Notes: a model not told the origin generated them from the letters alone. DNA of 12,253 nucleotides from JAZKFP01 sp040386355 (GCA_040386355.1 JAZKFP010000180.1:1-12253); one strand, 5' to 3'; numbered from the stretch's first letter, positions 1-5,958 are shown. Numbers and translations are program-made.

Positions 1-51
1 CTGTATATTTTCTAAAGTGATTAAAAATTTTTAAAAAAATTTTAATATTCA

Positions 52-79
52 GGAACTTACCGCATTCTATCTACTCGAC
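52..79 (+). promoter_or_regulatory. Candidate sigma-E-type (ECF) promoter of the DUF2382 gene
   Basis: GGAACTT at 52-58 matches the -35 element of extracytoplasmic stress (RpoE) promoters. It is followed after 15 bases by CTCGAC (74-79), a partial match to the GTCTAA/GTCAAA-type -10. A run of A/T tracts, including a perfect 14-bp palindrome at 21-34, lies just upstream where an UP element would sit. Transcription would begin near 85 and leave a leader of about 130 bases. The -35 and the spacing are seen directly; the -10 is imperfect. The assignment is inference, supported by the stress-type protein encoded downstream. Confidence 0.35.
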
Positions 80-204
80 ATTAGTATCTGGTTGAAACAA
101 TTGAAAATAATAAAAGCTTTTTAATATTTTCAATAAAAATCAGACGCTTTATCCCACTGCGCACTACTTGCGTTTCACAAACTAACTTACGGTAGTAAAG
201 TATT

Positions 205-208
205 GGAG
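205..208 (+). promoter_or_regulatory. Ribosome binding site that sets the start at 215
   Basis: GGAG lies 6 bases before the ATG at 215. A TTG at 203 is in frame but overlaps this site, so the ATG at 215 is the more credible start. Confidence 0.7.
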
Positions 209-214
209 CTTATT

Positions 215-1288
215 ATGAATAACAGTAAAGATGATGCTGCAACACGTGAACGAATCATTGGTGGATCGGTTTCTAATTCTTTAGGCAACACCTCTAATCA
301 TTCCGCAAAAAATTTTTCAAGTAGCCCCATAGATAACAGTACAAATAAACCTATGAATGATATTAATTCCTCATTTAATTCCGAAAATAGTATGACTCCT
401 ACAACTACGATAGAAGACGGTCAATACATTGATTACACCGTAATGGATATGGAAGGTGAGAAAATCGGTAAAGTTGAAACAGTATGGCTCGACCAAGATC
501 AAGATCCTGCCTATCTTGCAGTAAGTACAGGTTGGCTTGGTATGGGACAAACGGTTGTGCTTCCAACACAAAGTGCAGAAGTAAATCAAGTACGACAACA
601 GATTCGTGTACCTTACACATTGGAGCAAACTAAAAATGCACCGGAATTTGATTCTGCAGTTGAGCTTCAAGAGCATGATGAAGAACAAATTACTTCTTAT
701 TATGGTAGCCACGGTTTTCGTCAGGAAGGCTGGTTGAAAAGACAGAATTTGGAGAATTTGAATGATCGAGAAAGAGATTTTAATTTGTCTCAAGATCTAC
801 ATCAGAATCCTAATTTAAACCAATCTAATTTGTCTCAAAGCCAAACATTACAAGACAATTCTAAAACTAGCATGACTTTGAAAGAAGAAGAATTAAAAGT
901 TGGCAAGCGGGAAGTCGAATATGGTGGCGTAAGACTACGAAAAATTGTGCGAACCGAAGTTGTTAACAGACCGGTTGAATTAAATCGAGAAGAAATTGTG
1001 ATTGAACGTGTGCCTTCGAATGACCATGGAGTTGTTGATGCTGATTTCAAAAATGAAGAAATTTATATCCCCTTACGACGTGAAGAGGCGGTCATTTCAA
1101 AAGAAGCGCATGTTCGAGAGGAAGTAAAATTGGGTAAGCGTCAAGAACATGAAACCCAAAATATTTCTGAAAAAATTCGTCGAGAAGATGTAGAAATTGA
1201 TAGAAATACGTCAACCTCAAAAACAGAATTGACAGGTGATAGGAATCGTTCATCAATTAATGCACGTGAAAAAAGCTTAATTGATTAA
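215..1288 (+). CDS. PRC-barrel and DUF2382 (YsnF/AvaK-type) stress protein
   Basis: The 357-residue soluble protein has no signal peptide or membrane segment. Residues 1-65 are a Ser/Asn/Thr-rich, probably disordered leader. Residues about 68-137 form a PRC-barrel-like domain (DMEGEKIGKVETVWLD, then a GWLGMG turn and VVLPTQSAEV). Residues about 170-220 are a Gln/Asn/Leu-rich linker carrying a small in-frame repeat. Residues about 221-330 match DUF2382: LKVGKREVEYGGVRLRK, then EEIVIERVP, EEIYIPLRREE and REEVKLGKR, with dense alternating Glu and Arg. PRC-barrel/DUF2382 pairings are known in proteins linked to general, desiccation or envelope stress, but no biochemical activity is established, so the role stays unassigned. 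The ATG at 215 is chosen for its GGAG site. The gene stands alone, has its own terminator and converges on the msh block, so it is probably unrelated to pilus assembly. Domain calls are confident; the cellular role is not. Confidence 0.85.
   Translation: MNNSKDDAATRERIIGGSVSNSLGNTSNHSAKNFSSSPIDNSTNKPMNDINSSFNSENSMTPTTTIEDGQYIDYTVMDMEGEKIGKVETVWLDQDQDPAYLAVSTGWLGMGQTVVLPTQSAEVNQVRQQIRVPYTLEQTKNAPEFDSAVELQEHDEEQITSYYGSHGFRQEGWLKRQNLENLNDRERDFNLSQDLHQNPNLNQSNLSQSQTLQDNSKTSMTLKEEELKVGKREVEYGGVRLRKIVRTEVVNRPVELNREEIVIERVPSNDHGVVDADFKNEEIYIPLRREEAVISKEAHVREEVKLGKRQEHETQNISEKIRREDVEIDRNTSTSKTELTGDRNRSSINAREKSLID
781..838 (+). repeat. 13-bp direct repeat in the linker of the DUF2382 protein
   Basis: TAATTTGTCTCAA occurs at 781-793 and again at 826-838. 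The copies are 45 bases apart, exactly 15 codons, so the reading frame is kept. Both copies encode the NLSQ motif in the Gln/Asn-rich linker. This looks like a partial tandem duplication in a flexible spacer whose length can vary. Confidence 0.6.
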
Positions 1289-1328
1289 TATTTTAATTCA
1301 CAATAATTAAACCGCTCGATTTTCTAGG

Positions 1329-1358
1329 GGCATGGAGATATTTTTCCATGCCTTTTTT
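1329..1358 (+). terminator. Rho-independent terminator after the DUF2382 gene
   Basis: GGCATGGA (1329-1336) pairs perfectly with TCCATGCC (1345-1352) across an 8-base loop and is followed by six T residues (1353-1358). It starts 41 bases after the stop codon. The T-run is only on the plus strand, so this ends the plus-strand transcript. It does not obviously serve the convergent lipoprotein gene. Confidence 0.9.
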
Positions 1359-1386
1359 GTTGTAGGTTATTAATTTTTAAATAAAA

Positions 1387-2082
1387 TTATTTGAAAATTT
1401 TGCCTGTATCTACGTTCAGGTAAACGCGATTACCTGGTTTCCAACCACCGCAATATGCGAAATAAATTGGCTCATTTTTTTGACTCATTGATTTCAACCA
1501 CCCACCTGTCCTATGAAAATCTTCTTCTGAACATTCTTCTTTTCTTATTAATTCTAAACTTACTGCGTTAAATACCTTTTCGTAATAAGTATAGTCATCC
1601 GAGCCATTCACAAATGAGTAATCATGAGGCAATTTTTCAATTTTTTCTTCTGATAAATGATTTGGCATTTCAAAAATTAAATATTCTTTATACGTCCATT
1701 CAGCCATTTGATTATCTTGTACACCATTTTCTTTAGAGCATTCGGAGTTGCCAGCAATAACGAATTCATTGATATTTTTTTCACAAAGAACTGCAGTATA
1801 AGGTGTCACACGGACCCAATCATTTTTTTCCTCATACACCTGAACACTATTATCTTTAACCAATCGGCCAACAATACCGCACGACAAATTTGGACATGTT
1901 CTTTTATTTAAAGAATTAGCACTAACCCACATTTCTGGTAAAACTGGCGTAGGAACAAGAGCTAAACCATCGTCCGCTTTTGGGTATTCAAACGGAGTTT
2001 GAGCACAGCCATTTAAACTGCTCCATACTATTAAGCCAAATATAATTAAAGAAGTTTTACTAGAAGAATTAAAAAAATTCAT
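1387..2082 (-). CDS. SH3-domain lipoprotein at the end of the msh block
   Basis: The 231-residue protein begins with a lipoprotein signal: MNFF, a hydrophobic stretch (residues 11-23), and the lipobox LNGC with Cys26 as the lipidated residue. Ala27 follows rather than Asp, which in Gram-negatives favours outer-membrane sorting. Residues about 52-97 resemble a bacterial SH3 domain (VSANSLNKRTCPNLSC, then GIVGRLVKDNSVQVYE and DWVRV). Such domains often bind peptidoglycan. The remainder (100-231) is unrecognised, acidic and cysteine-containing, ending in a YCGGWKPGNRVYLNVDTG stretch. A TTG 21 bases upstream is in frame, but the ATG at 2082 has an AGGAAGG site in front, so it is preferred. The gene is 61 bases downstream of mshP on the same strand, where mshQ usually lies. 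A role in anchoring the pilus machine to the wall is speculation from position. Confidence 0.8.
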   Translation of the reverse strand: MNFFNSSSKTSLIIFGLIVWSSLNGCAQTPFEYPKADDGLALVPTPVLPEMWVSANSLNKRTCPNLSCGIVGRLVKDNSVQVYEEKNDWVRVTPYTAVLCEKNINEFVIAGNSECSKENGVQDNQMAEWTYKEYLIFEMPNHLSEEKIEKLPHDYSFVNGSDDYTYYEKVFNAVSLELIRKEECSEEDFHRTGGWLKSMSQKNEPIYFAYCGGWKPGNRVYLNVDTGKIFK

Positions 2083-2089
2083 ACGACTG

Positions 2090-2096
2090 CCTTCCT
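2090..2096 (-). promoter_or_regulatory. Ribosome binding site of the lipoprotein gene
   Basis: The minus strand reads AGGAAGG, ending 7 bases before the ATG at 2082. It lies inside the longer TTG-initiated frame and therefore argues for the shorter protein. Confidence 0.75.
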
Positions 2097-2103
2097 GGCC
2101 CAA

Positions 2104-2131
2104 TTTATAAAAACGATCTAAATATTTTAAA
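2104..2131 (-). promoter_or_regulatory. Possible sigma-70 promoter for the lipoprotein gene
   Basis: On the minus strand TTTAAA (2131-2126) and TATAAA (2109-2104) are separated by 16 bases, matching 4/6 and 5/6 of the consensus hexamers. The start point would be near 2097, leaving a very short leader just including the ribosome binding site. The region is AT-rich, so a chance match is likely. If real, the lipoprotein could be expressed apart from the pilus genes. Confidence 0.25.
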
Positions 2132-2143
2132 TCAGTTCAAACT

Positions 2144-2644
2144 CTAATCTGCGTATTCAAAAAATGCTTCAACTCGTCGAAATACATAATCGGGTGTTGC
2201 ACCAAGCACACTCCAATCGCCAATTTCAGCAGTAGAAATGACATGGTAAACGCTGACATTTACTTGGCCTAAAATTGCGTCGTAATCGTCATTAAAAATA
2301 GTTTTCTCGCATGTCACAGTAATTGAATATCCATTTAAATCTTGCTCTGTTACTGTCCAAGCAATCCCACCAACTCCTGGACTTGAATTTGCTGGACACG
2401 CACTATCGGATTTAATTTTAAATGCGGCCCATTCAAGTCCACTATTTGCTGCAAAAGTTGCACGTGCCGACTGCATTACTGTTATATTTTGCGCATTTTG
2501 TACATTTAATAATGAGGACATCATTAATACAGCACCTGCCATAACCACCATGATAAAAATAACAGTTATCAACGCACTACCGACCGACGATACGCGATTT
2601 ATTTTTTTTAAATGATTGAATTTATTTACGTCATTATGGCGCAT
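2144..2644 (-). CDS. mshP: MSHA biogenesis protein MshP (PilX/GspK-like minor pilin)
   Basis: The 166-residue protein has a basic N-terminus and one hydrophobic segment at about residues 23-46 (SALITVIFIMVVMAGAVLMM). MshP, PilX and GspK relatives have the same GSAL-type start rather than the canonical G-F-x-x-x-E pilin motif. Here the position equivalent to Glu5 is Thr, as expected for the group. The AANSGLEWAAFKI segment (66-77) is the hallmark MshP motif. The periplasmic part has cysteines (Cys83 and one in TVTCEK) and ends with FRRVEAFFEYAD, resembling the VSRRVE-type ending of the family. The start overlaps mshO by 11 bases, which suggests translational coupling. Its probable role is in the pilus tip or initiation complex in the inner membrane, by analogy with GspK. 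Confidence 0.85.
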   Translation of the reverse strand: MRHNDVNKFNHLKKINRVSSVGSALITVIFIMVVMAGAVLMMSSLLNVQNAQNITVMQSARATFAANSGLEWAAFKIKSDSACPANSSPGVGGIAWTVTEQDLNGYSITVTCEKTIFNDDYDAILGQVNVSVYHVISTAEIGDWSVLGATPDYVFRRVEAFFEYAD

Positions 2645-3524
2645 TAATAACGAATACCTGTCTAACCAAAGTTACGTTTTCACCATCCAATTCTACGGTC
2701 AAAGCAATCGTAATTACTCCATTTCTTTGCGGCGAACCCGGGTCATAGTTAAAATCACATTGCAGCGCATTTTCAATTAATAAAGCGTCCGTACTGCTTG
2801 TAGGAACTGTTGTACTACCAGTTTCTTCAACATCGTATTTTGAATAACGTGTAATAGTTTTCGTATCTTCATCACATAAATATGTTATTGGAGAATCAGT
2901 AAAAAACATTCGTTTGCGCGGTGAACTTTGTTCAAATTCAAAAGGCTTTGCAGATAAATCCGCTGCAATTAATTCAATTTGGGTTTCATTACCCTGCGCA
3001 GTTAAATCAAATTGTGTATCAGATGGTGTCACTATTTTTTGTAAAAGAGGATCGGTTTGTGCAGCCGATTGATACAGTAATGCAGTTGATAATGGACCAA
3101 CAATTAACCGTGTACCGGTAGGGATCGTTGCATCAAATTCAGCAAAAATGTTAAAACTATTATCAGAGGCAGTAACGTCCAATCGATCTAAAGCATTACC
3201 GCCCTCTGCAGCTGCCCGATAACGTCCACCATAAAAAGCAGACATTAATTCCAACGAATGTTTATTACCTAATGAAGTTACTCGCAAACTATTTGGAATC
3301 GCTCTATCGATATCTTGCACAATTCGACTAATTGCAGTTTCTGCTAATCCTACTAATTGAGCACGCCGACTCATATCTTGATACATCGTAAATGGTCGAA
3401 CGATTACTGCAGAAACCATCGAACCAATTGCTGACAACAATACGATTACCATAATTAATTCAACTAAGGTAAAACCTTTGCTTTTTCCAAAAACATTTGA
3501 AAATAAAAAATCACCCATAAGCAT
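2634..3524 (-). CDS. mshO: MSHA minor pilin MshO
   Basis: This 296-residue prepilin-like protein has a 17-residue leader ending KSKG, then FTLVEL with Glu at mature position 5, followed by a hydrophobic helix to about residue 42. It is longer than the other pilins, as GspJ/PilW/MshO proteins are. MshO-type motifs are visible: ISRIVQDIDRAIPNSLRV (66-82), LELMSAFYGGRYR (91-103) and, near the C-terminus, FNYDPGSPQRNGVITIAL. It should be cleaved by a PilD-type prepilin peptidase, which is not in this window, and join the MshC/D/O/P initiating complex. It overlaps the end of mshD by 14 bases and the start of mshP by 11. A second in-frame ATG at 3518 could be the start; neither has a strong ribosome binding site, which fits coupled translation. 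Confidence 0.9.
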   Translation of the reverse strand: MLMGDFLFSNVFGKSKGFTLVELIMVIVLLSAIGSMVSAVIVRPFTMYQDMSRRAQLVGLAETAISRIVQDIDRAIPNSLRVTSLGNKHSLELMSAFYGGRYRAAAEGGNALDRLDVTASDNSFNIFAEFDATIPTGTRLIVGPLSTALLYQSAAQTDPLLQKIVTPSDTQFDLTAQGNETQIELIAADLSAKPFEFEQSSPRKRMFFTDSPITYLCDEDTKTITRYSKYDVEETGSTTVPTSSTDALLIENALQCDFNYDPGSPQRNGVITIALTVELDGENVTLVRQVFVINAP

Positions 3525-3999
3525 TTGTCCGGTAAACGCTTAGAGTTAACGTATTTCCATCGGGGGCGGTAACCGTTACTGAAATTAATACTGCATCAGT
3601 ATTTGCAATTTTTTCACCGACTGGACCTAAGTCTGCACTTTCTGCAATTTCGACAAGCACACTGTAAGCTGCTAATTCAGTTACAGCTTCTCCTACTTGA
3701 TTTTCTACACTCGTATTATTCAGTCCATCGTAATGACAAATTTTTGAATATTCTTCACGAATTAATAATGTGGCTTCGTTAGAACAAGCAAGACTTGGCG
3801 CTTCAAAATCACGTGCAATAATTTCTGCAATATAGGCTTCACCGACATGAATACTTTGCTGAATTAATAATGGATCACTTGAACGAGAGACTAAGTAGGC
3901 TGCGGCCGACAACACACCTGTAAATACAACACCGGCAATTGAAATTGCAATTACTAATTCAACTAATGTAAAACCCAAAGTTTTTTTTATAACAATCAT
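3511..3999 (-). CDS. mshD: MSHA minor pilin MshD
   Basis: The 162-residue prepilin has a short leader (MIVIKKTLG), a predicted peptidase cut before FTLVEL, Glu5 and a hydrophobic helix at about 10-37. Two cysteines (72 and 88) flank a segment ending CHYDGLNN, which resembles the conserved Cys...Y-x-DVDDY-like region of MshD. It belongs to the GspI/PilV-like minor pilins that help start fibre assembly. The ATG at 3999 is preceded by AGGAAAA at suitable spacing. A large palindromic element lies between this gene and mshC and ends just before this ribosome binding site. The MshD identity rests on gene order plus these motifs; the minor pilin class is secure. Confidence 0.83.
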   Translation of the reverse strand: MIVIKKTLGFTLVELVIAISIAGVVFTGVLSAAAYLVSRSSDPLLIQQSIHVGEAYIAEIIARDFEAPSLACSNEATLLIREEYSKICHYDGLNNTSVENQVGEAVTELAAYSVLVEIAESADLGPVGEKIANTDAVLISVTVTAPDGNTLTLSVYRTNAYG

Positions 4000-4012
4000 A
4001 TTATTTTTTCCT

Positions 4013-4135
4013 AAACCGAATGCAGATTATTTTTCCCGTAGGCGCATGGAGTAAAGCCCGCGGAGCGTACATCTTAGTACGTGAGCAGGCTGCACGAACA
4101 TGCAACACCCGGGAAAAACAATTTGCGTTTGGCTT
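4013..4135. repeat. 123-bp imperfect palindrome, possible non-autonomous mobile or dispersed repeat
   Basis: The ends form an inverted repeat of 26 bases per arm with 5 mismatches (4013-4038 against 4110-4135), including a perfect TTTTTCCCG/CGGGAAAAA core. Inside, more arms pair in nested order: GCATG (4044-4048) with CATGC (4099-4103), GCCCGC (4056-4061) with GCAGGC (4085-4090, one mismatch), and CGTAC (4066-4070) with GTACG (4077-4081) around a 6-base centre. All five mismatches in the outer arms are transitions. The interior is far richer in G+C than the flanks. It fills the gap from 1 base after the mshC stop to 13 bases before the mshD start. It could fold as a large RNA hairpin in the msh message. 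Confidence 0.8.
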
Positions 4136-4136
4136 A

Positions 4137-4643
4137 TCAGGAGTCATACAAATATCCTGTCGAACAAACAAAATTTAATGTTCGAGTGGCTTCGCCAGTA
4201 AATACAATAGTTTTTGTGGTGCTGGAATTACCATCGTCATCGCAACCCCAACCCTCAGGATAAAAAATAATTTCATTTGGTAACGGCGTTACTGCAATGC
4301 CACTTGGAAAGTTTGTTTTAGTGTAGGCAGCATCTTCAAAAGGTTTTTCCACTGGGATTGTATAATCCGCTGCATTACCTGAAGTGCATTCAGCATCCAG
4401 ATTTAATGTGTATTGAGTAGAAGTAATATCAAATTTAACTTTACAACCGGTAGTAATTGCAAAACGCTGACCGTAACGAATTGCAGTTTGTACCTCGTCA
4501 TATAAATAGCGTTCTTCAAATACATCGGTTGAAAAAATACTTTGTGCAGTAGCACCTAAAATACCAATAAGCACCATCACCATGATTAATTCAACCATGG
4601 TAAATCCAGTTAAAGTTTTTTTATAAAGGGTGCGTGCTTTCAA
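4137..4643 (-). CDS. mshC: MSHA minor pilin MshC (GspH/FimT-like)
   Basis: The 168-residue prepilin has a 13-residue leader ending TLTG, then FTMVEL with Glu5 and a hydrophobic helix to about residue 34 (MVMVLIGILGATAQ). The following STDVFEERYLYDEVQTAIRY resembles the MshC/GspH region after the helix, and FDITSTQYTLNLDAEC fits the GspH-type beta domain. Four cysteines (67, 86, 134, 160) may form two disulphides. It probably takes part in pilus initiation with MshD, O and P. The start is a TTG at 4643 with GAGG 8 bases upstream; no ATG precedes the cleavage motif, so a non-ATG start is required. It ends TGA-TAA, directly at the edge of the palindromic element. Confidence 0.85.
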   Translation of the reverse strand: MKARTLYKKTLTGFTMVELIMVMVLIGILGATAQSIFSTDVFEERYLYDEVQTAIRYGQRFAITTGCKVKFDITSTQYTLNLDAECTSGNAADYTIPVEKPFEDAAYTKTNFPSGIAVTPLPNEIIFYPEGWGCDDDGNSSTTKTIVFTGEATRTLNFVCSTGYLYDS

Positions 4644-4723
4644 GTAACTTGCCTCAATATAGGTATATTAAGGTTAGCACTCAAATAAAATTCGCAATTT
4701 TTAATCAAGAAAGATAAGGAGGA

Positions 4724-5212
4724 TCAAGAGCAATCTGAACCTAATGTCAGAGGACTTACCACTGGTGGCGTCATTGAATTTGCGGCTTGGTTGTAATCAA
4801 AGCTGCAATTTGTTGAACCGTAAGAAATGGTTGTAGATAACGGTGTTCCAGCGGGTGCTGTACATTCAAACGGACCGCCATTTGCAACTACCTCAATTCT
4901 AGCCATTTCGCAAATATCTGCAGCCGATGGATAACCTTCAACTAGGGTGTAGGTAATTCCTTCTAAATCGATATTTTGATTTAATGCATCATTTGAACTT
5001 CTTACTAAATACATGCTGTGTGAAATACCAATAGTGCTTTTTACGGAAGCCATTATACCTTCCATAGCAGCTCTTCTAGCATCATTTGTCAGATTGGCAA
5101 ATCGAGGTAAAGCAAAGGCTGAAAGAATTCCTAAAATCACAATTACCATAATTAATTCAATCATGGTAAATCCATTTACTCGATTTAAATTTTTCTTCCA
5201 TGTGTTAAGCAA
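4724..5212 (-). CDS. Second MSHA-type pilin (MshA/MshB family)
   Basis: The 162-residue prepilin has a 14-residue leader ending RVNG, then FTMIEL with Glu5. Its hydrophobic helix, from IMVIVILGILSAFALPRFA, is identical in protein to that of the upstream pilin gene. Shared features further on are EGYPSA near residue 92 and a C-terminal CSFDYNQAANSMTPP...C segment matching CAFTYTAATATVPP...C of its neighbour. Four cysteines (101, 117, 136, 161) match the four of the other pilin in order. By position it corresponds to Vibrio mshA, but it sits behind a terminator and starts at a TTG (5212) with only AGGAA upstream, so it is probably made in smaller amounts. No ATG exists before the cleavage motif. 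Whether it should be called MshA or MshB cannot be settled here, so no symbol is given. Confidence 0.85.
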   Translation of the reverse strand: MLNTWKKNLNRVNGFTMIELIMVIVILGILSAFALPRFANLTNDARRAAMEGIMASVKSTIGISHSMYLVRSSNDALNQNIDLEGITYTLVEGYPSAADICEMARIEVVANGGPFECTAPAGTPLSTTISYGSTNCSFDYNQAANSMTPPVVSPLTLGSDCS

Positions 5213-5257
5213 TTTTAAATTCCTAAAACTTTTTGGAATATTTAAGAAAAATCATTT

Positions 5258-5287
5258 AAAAAAAAGGCCCAGTAAAATGGGCCTTTT
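5258..5287 (-). terminator. Intrinsic terminator between the tandem pilin genes
   Basis: On the minus strand AAAAGGCCC (5287-5279) and GGGCCTTTT (5270-5262) form a perfect 9-bp stem around an 8-base loop. The T-run continues to 5258, giving eight consecutive T residues. It begins 13 bases after the stop of the first pilin gene. Partial read-through would give a large excess of first-pilin message over mshC/D/O/P message. Confidence 0.85.
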
Positions 5288-5300
5288 ATGCATTTGATTA

Positions 5301-5807
5301 TTATGGACAGGCCACCGCAGACACTGCAGGTGGAACCGTTGCTGTTGCTGCAGTATATGTGAAAGCACATGTTGAACCAGTTAAAGTTACTTCTAATACA
5401 GCAGGAGGACCCGCTGCTGTAGTTGCACAAGTGAACTTTTCTTTATCTAAACCTGCCATACCACAAATCGTATTATCATAACCTACAGTAGTAACACTAA
5501 TGTTGGCCGCATCATCAGCCGCGATATTATCAAGAACTGCACCGCTAGGATAACCTTCTTCCATTACAACTTCTAATCCTTCGATGGTTATAGTTGCTGG
5601 ATTTCCACGAGCGAGCGACATTGCATGAGCAATACCACTTCCCGATCTTACAGATGCTCTTGCCCCTTCAGTACTGGCAAGTCTTGCATCATCGGATAAA
5701 TCCGCAAATCGTGGCAACGCAAATGCTGATAAAATTCCCAAAATTACAATTACCATGATCAATTCGATCATGGTGAATCCCTGTTGTTTTCGTACTGAAA
5801 GGAACAT
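5301..5807 (-). CDS. mshA: MSHA-type pilin, probable major subunit
   Basis: The 168-residue prepilin has a 10-residue leader ending KQQG, cleavage before FTMIEL, Glu5 and a long hydrophobic helix (to about residue 31) followed by LPRFADLSDDAR, typical of MshA. EGYPSG near residue 84 resembles the GYP motif of MshA pilins. Cysteines at 115, 127, 147 and 167 suggest two disulphides, the last closing a C-terminal loop as in type IVa pilins. It has the best ribosome binding site in the window and is followed at once by an intrinsic terminator, both expected for a major structural subunit. It sits where mshB is in Vibrio, so the name mshA reflects inferred abundance and family, not position. The paralogue directly downstream shares its N-terminal helix. 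After cleavage the protein would be held in the inner membrane and then polymerised by MshE/MshG. Confidence 0.85.
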   Translation of the reverse strand: MFLSVRKQQGFTMIELIMVIVILGILSAFALPRFADLSDDARLASTEGARASVRSGSGIAHAMSLARGNPATITIEGLEVVMEEGYPSGAVLDNIAADDAANISVTTVGYDNTICGMAGLDKEKFTCATTAAGPPAVLEVTLTGSTCAFTYTAATATVPPAVSAVACP

Positions 5808-5814
5808 CTGTTTT

Positions 5815-5820
5815 CTCCTT
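5815..5820 (-). promoter_or_regulatory. Strong ribosome binding site of the first pilin gene
   Basis: AAGGAG on the minus strand lies 7 bases before the ATG at 5807. It is a full match to the anti-Shine-Dalgarno core and the strongest such site in the block, consistent with high expression. Confidence 0.85.
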
Positions 5821-5886
5821 ACACACCTTTAAAGCTAATAACTGAAATATCTAATTCAAGAATTTTGTACTAATTTACACTTTTTA

Positions 5887-5913
5887 ATTGTAGTCAATTT
5901 AATAGCATTTCAA
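5887..5913 (-). promoter_or_regulatory. Possible promoter in the 151-base gap before the first pilin
   Basis: The gap between mshG and the pilin (5808-5958) is the largest in the msh block. On the minus strand TTGAAA (5913-5908) and TACAAT (5892-5887, 5/6 match) are 15 bases apart, shorter than ideal. A TTGACT (5897-5892) overlaps the latter but has no good -10 partner. A start near 5880 would give a leader of about 73 bases. A promoter somewhere in this gap is likely from layout; this exact pair is a weak call. Confidence 0.3.
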
Positions 5914-5958
5914 GCGTTGCAATTTAAGTAATTGCATTTTTTTTATTTTACGGCTTGG

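Noticed and set aside
371..793. Minus-strand frame of 140 codons inside the DUF2382 gene, rich in Ile, Leu, Phe and Cys.
   Set aside because: It is a reverse-frame shadow of the PRC-barrel region; composition is what antisense of Glu/Gln/Asn/Lys-rich coding DNA gives, and no ribosome binding site is evident.
1708..1911. Plus-strand reading frame inside the lipoprotein gene.
   Set aside because: It is antisense to a gene with a clear signal peptide, lipobox and ribosome binding site, and has no recognisable features of its own.
4081..4263. Plus-strand reading frame of 60 codons over the palindrome and the mshC 3' end.
   Set aside because: It lies partly in a palindromic repeat and partly antisense to a well-supported pilin gene, has no ribosome binding site and shows no recognisable domain.
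4656..4684. Good-looking sigma-70 match on the minus strand before mshC (TTGAGT, 17-base spacer, TATATT).
   Set aside because: The start would fall near 4649, downstream of the GAGG site at 4652-4655 and only about 6 bases before the TTG codon. The resulting message would lack the ribosome binding site.
5918..5944. TGCAATT/AATTGCA hairpin followed by eight T residues between mshG and the first pilin.
   Set aside because: The T-run is on the plus strand, so it would stop antisense transcription, not the mshG message. On the coding strand it has no T-tail, and the stem is only 7 AT-rich pairs.
5808..5958. Sigma-54 promoter before the first pilin, as in PilA control.
   Set aside because: No GG-N10-GC pair in the coding orientation; the gap is almost entirely A/T.
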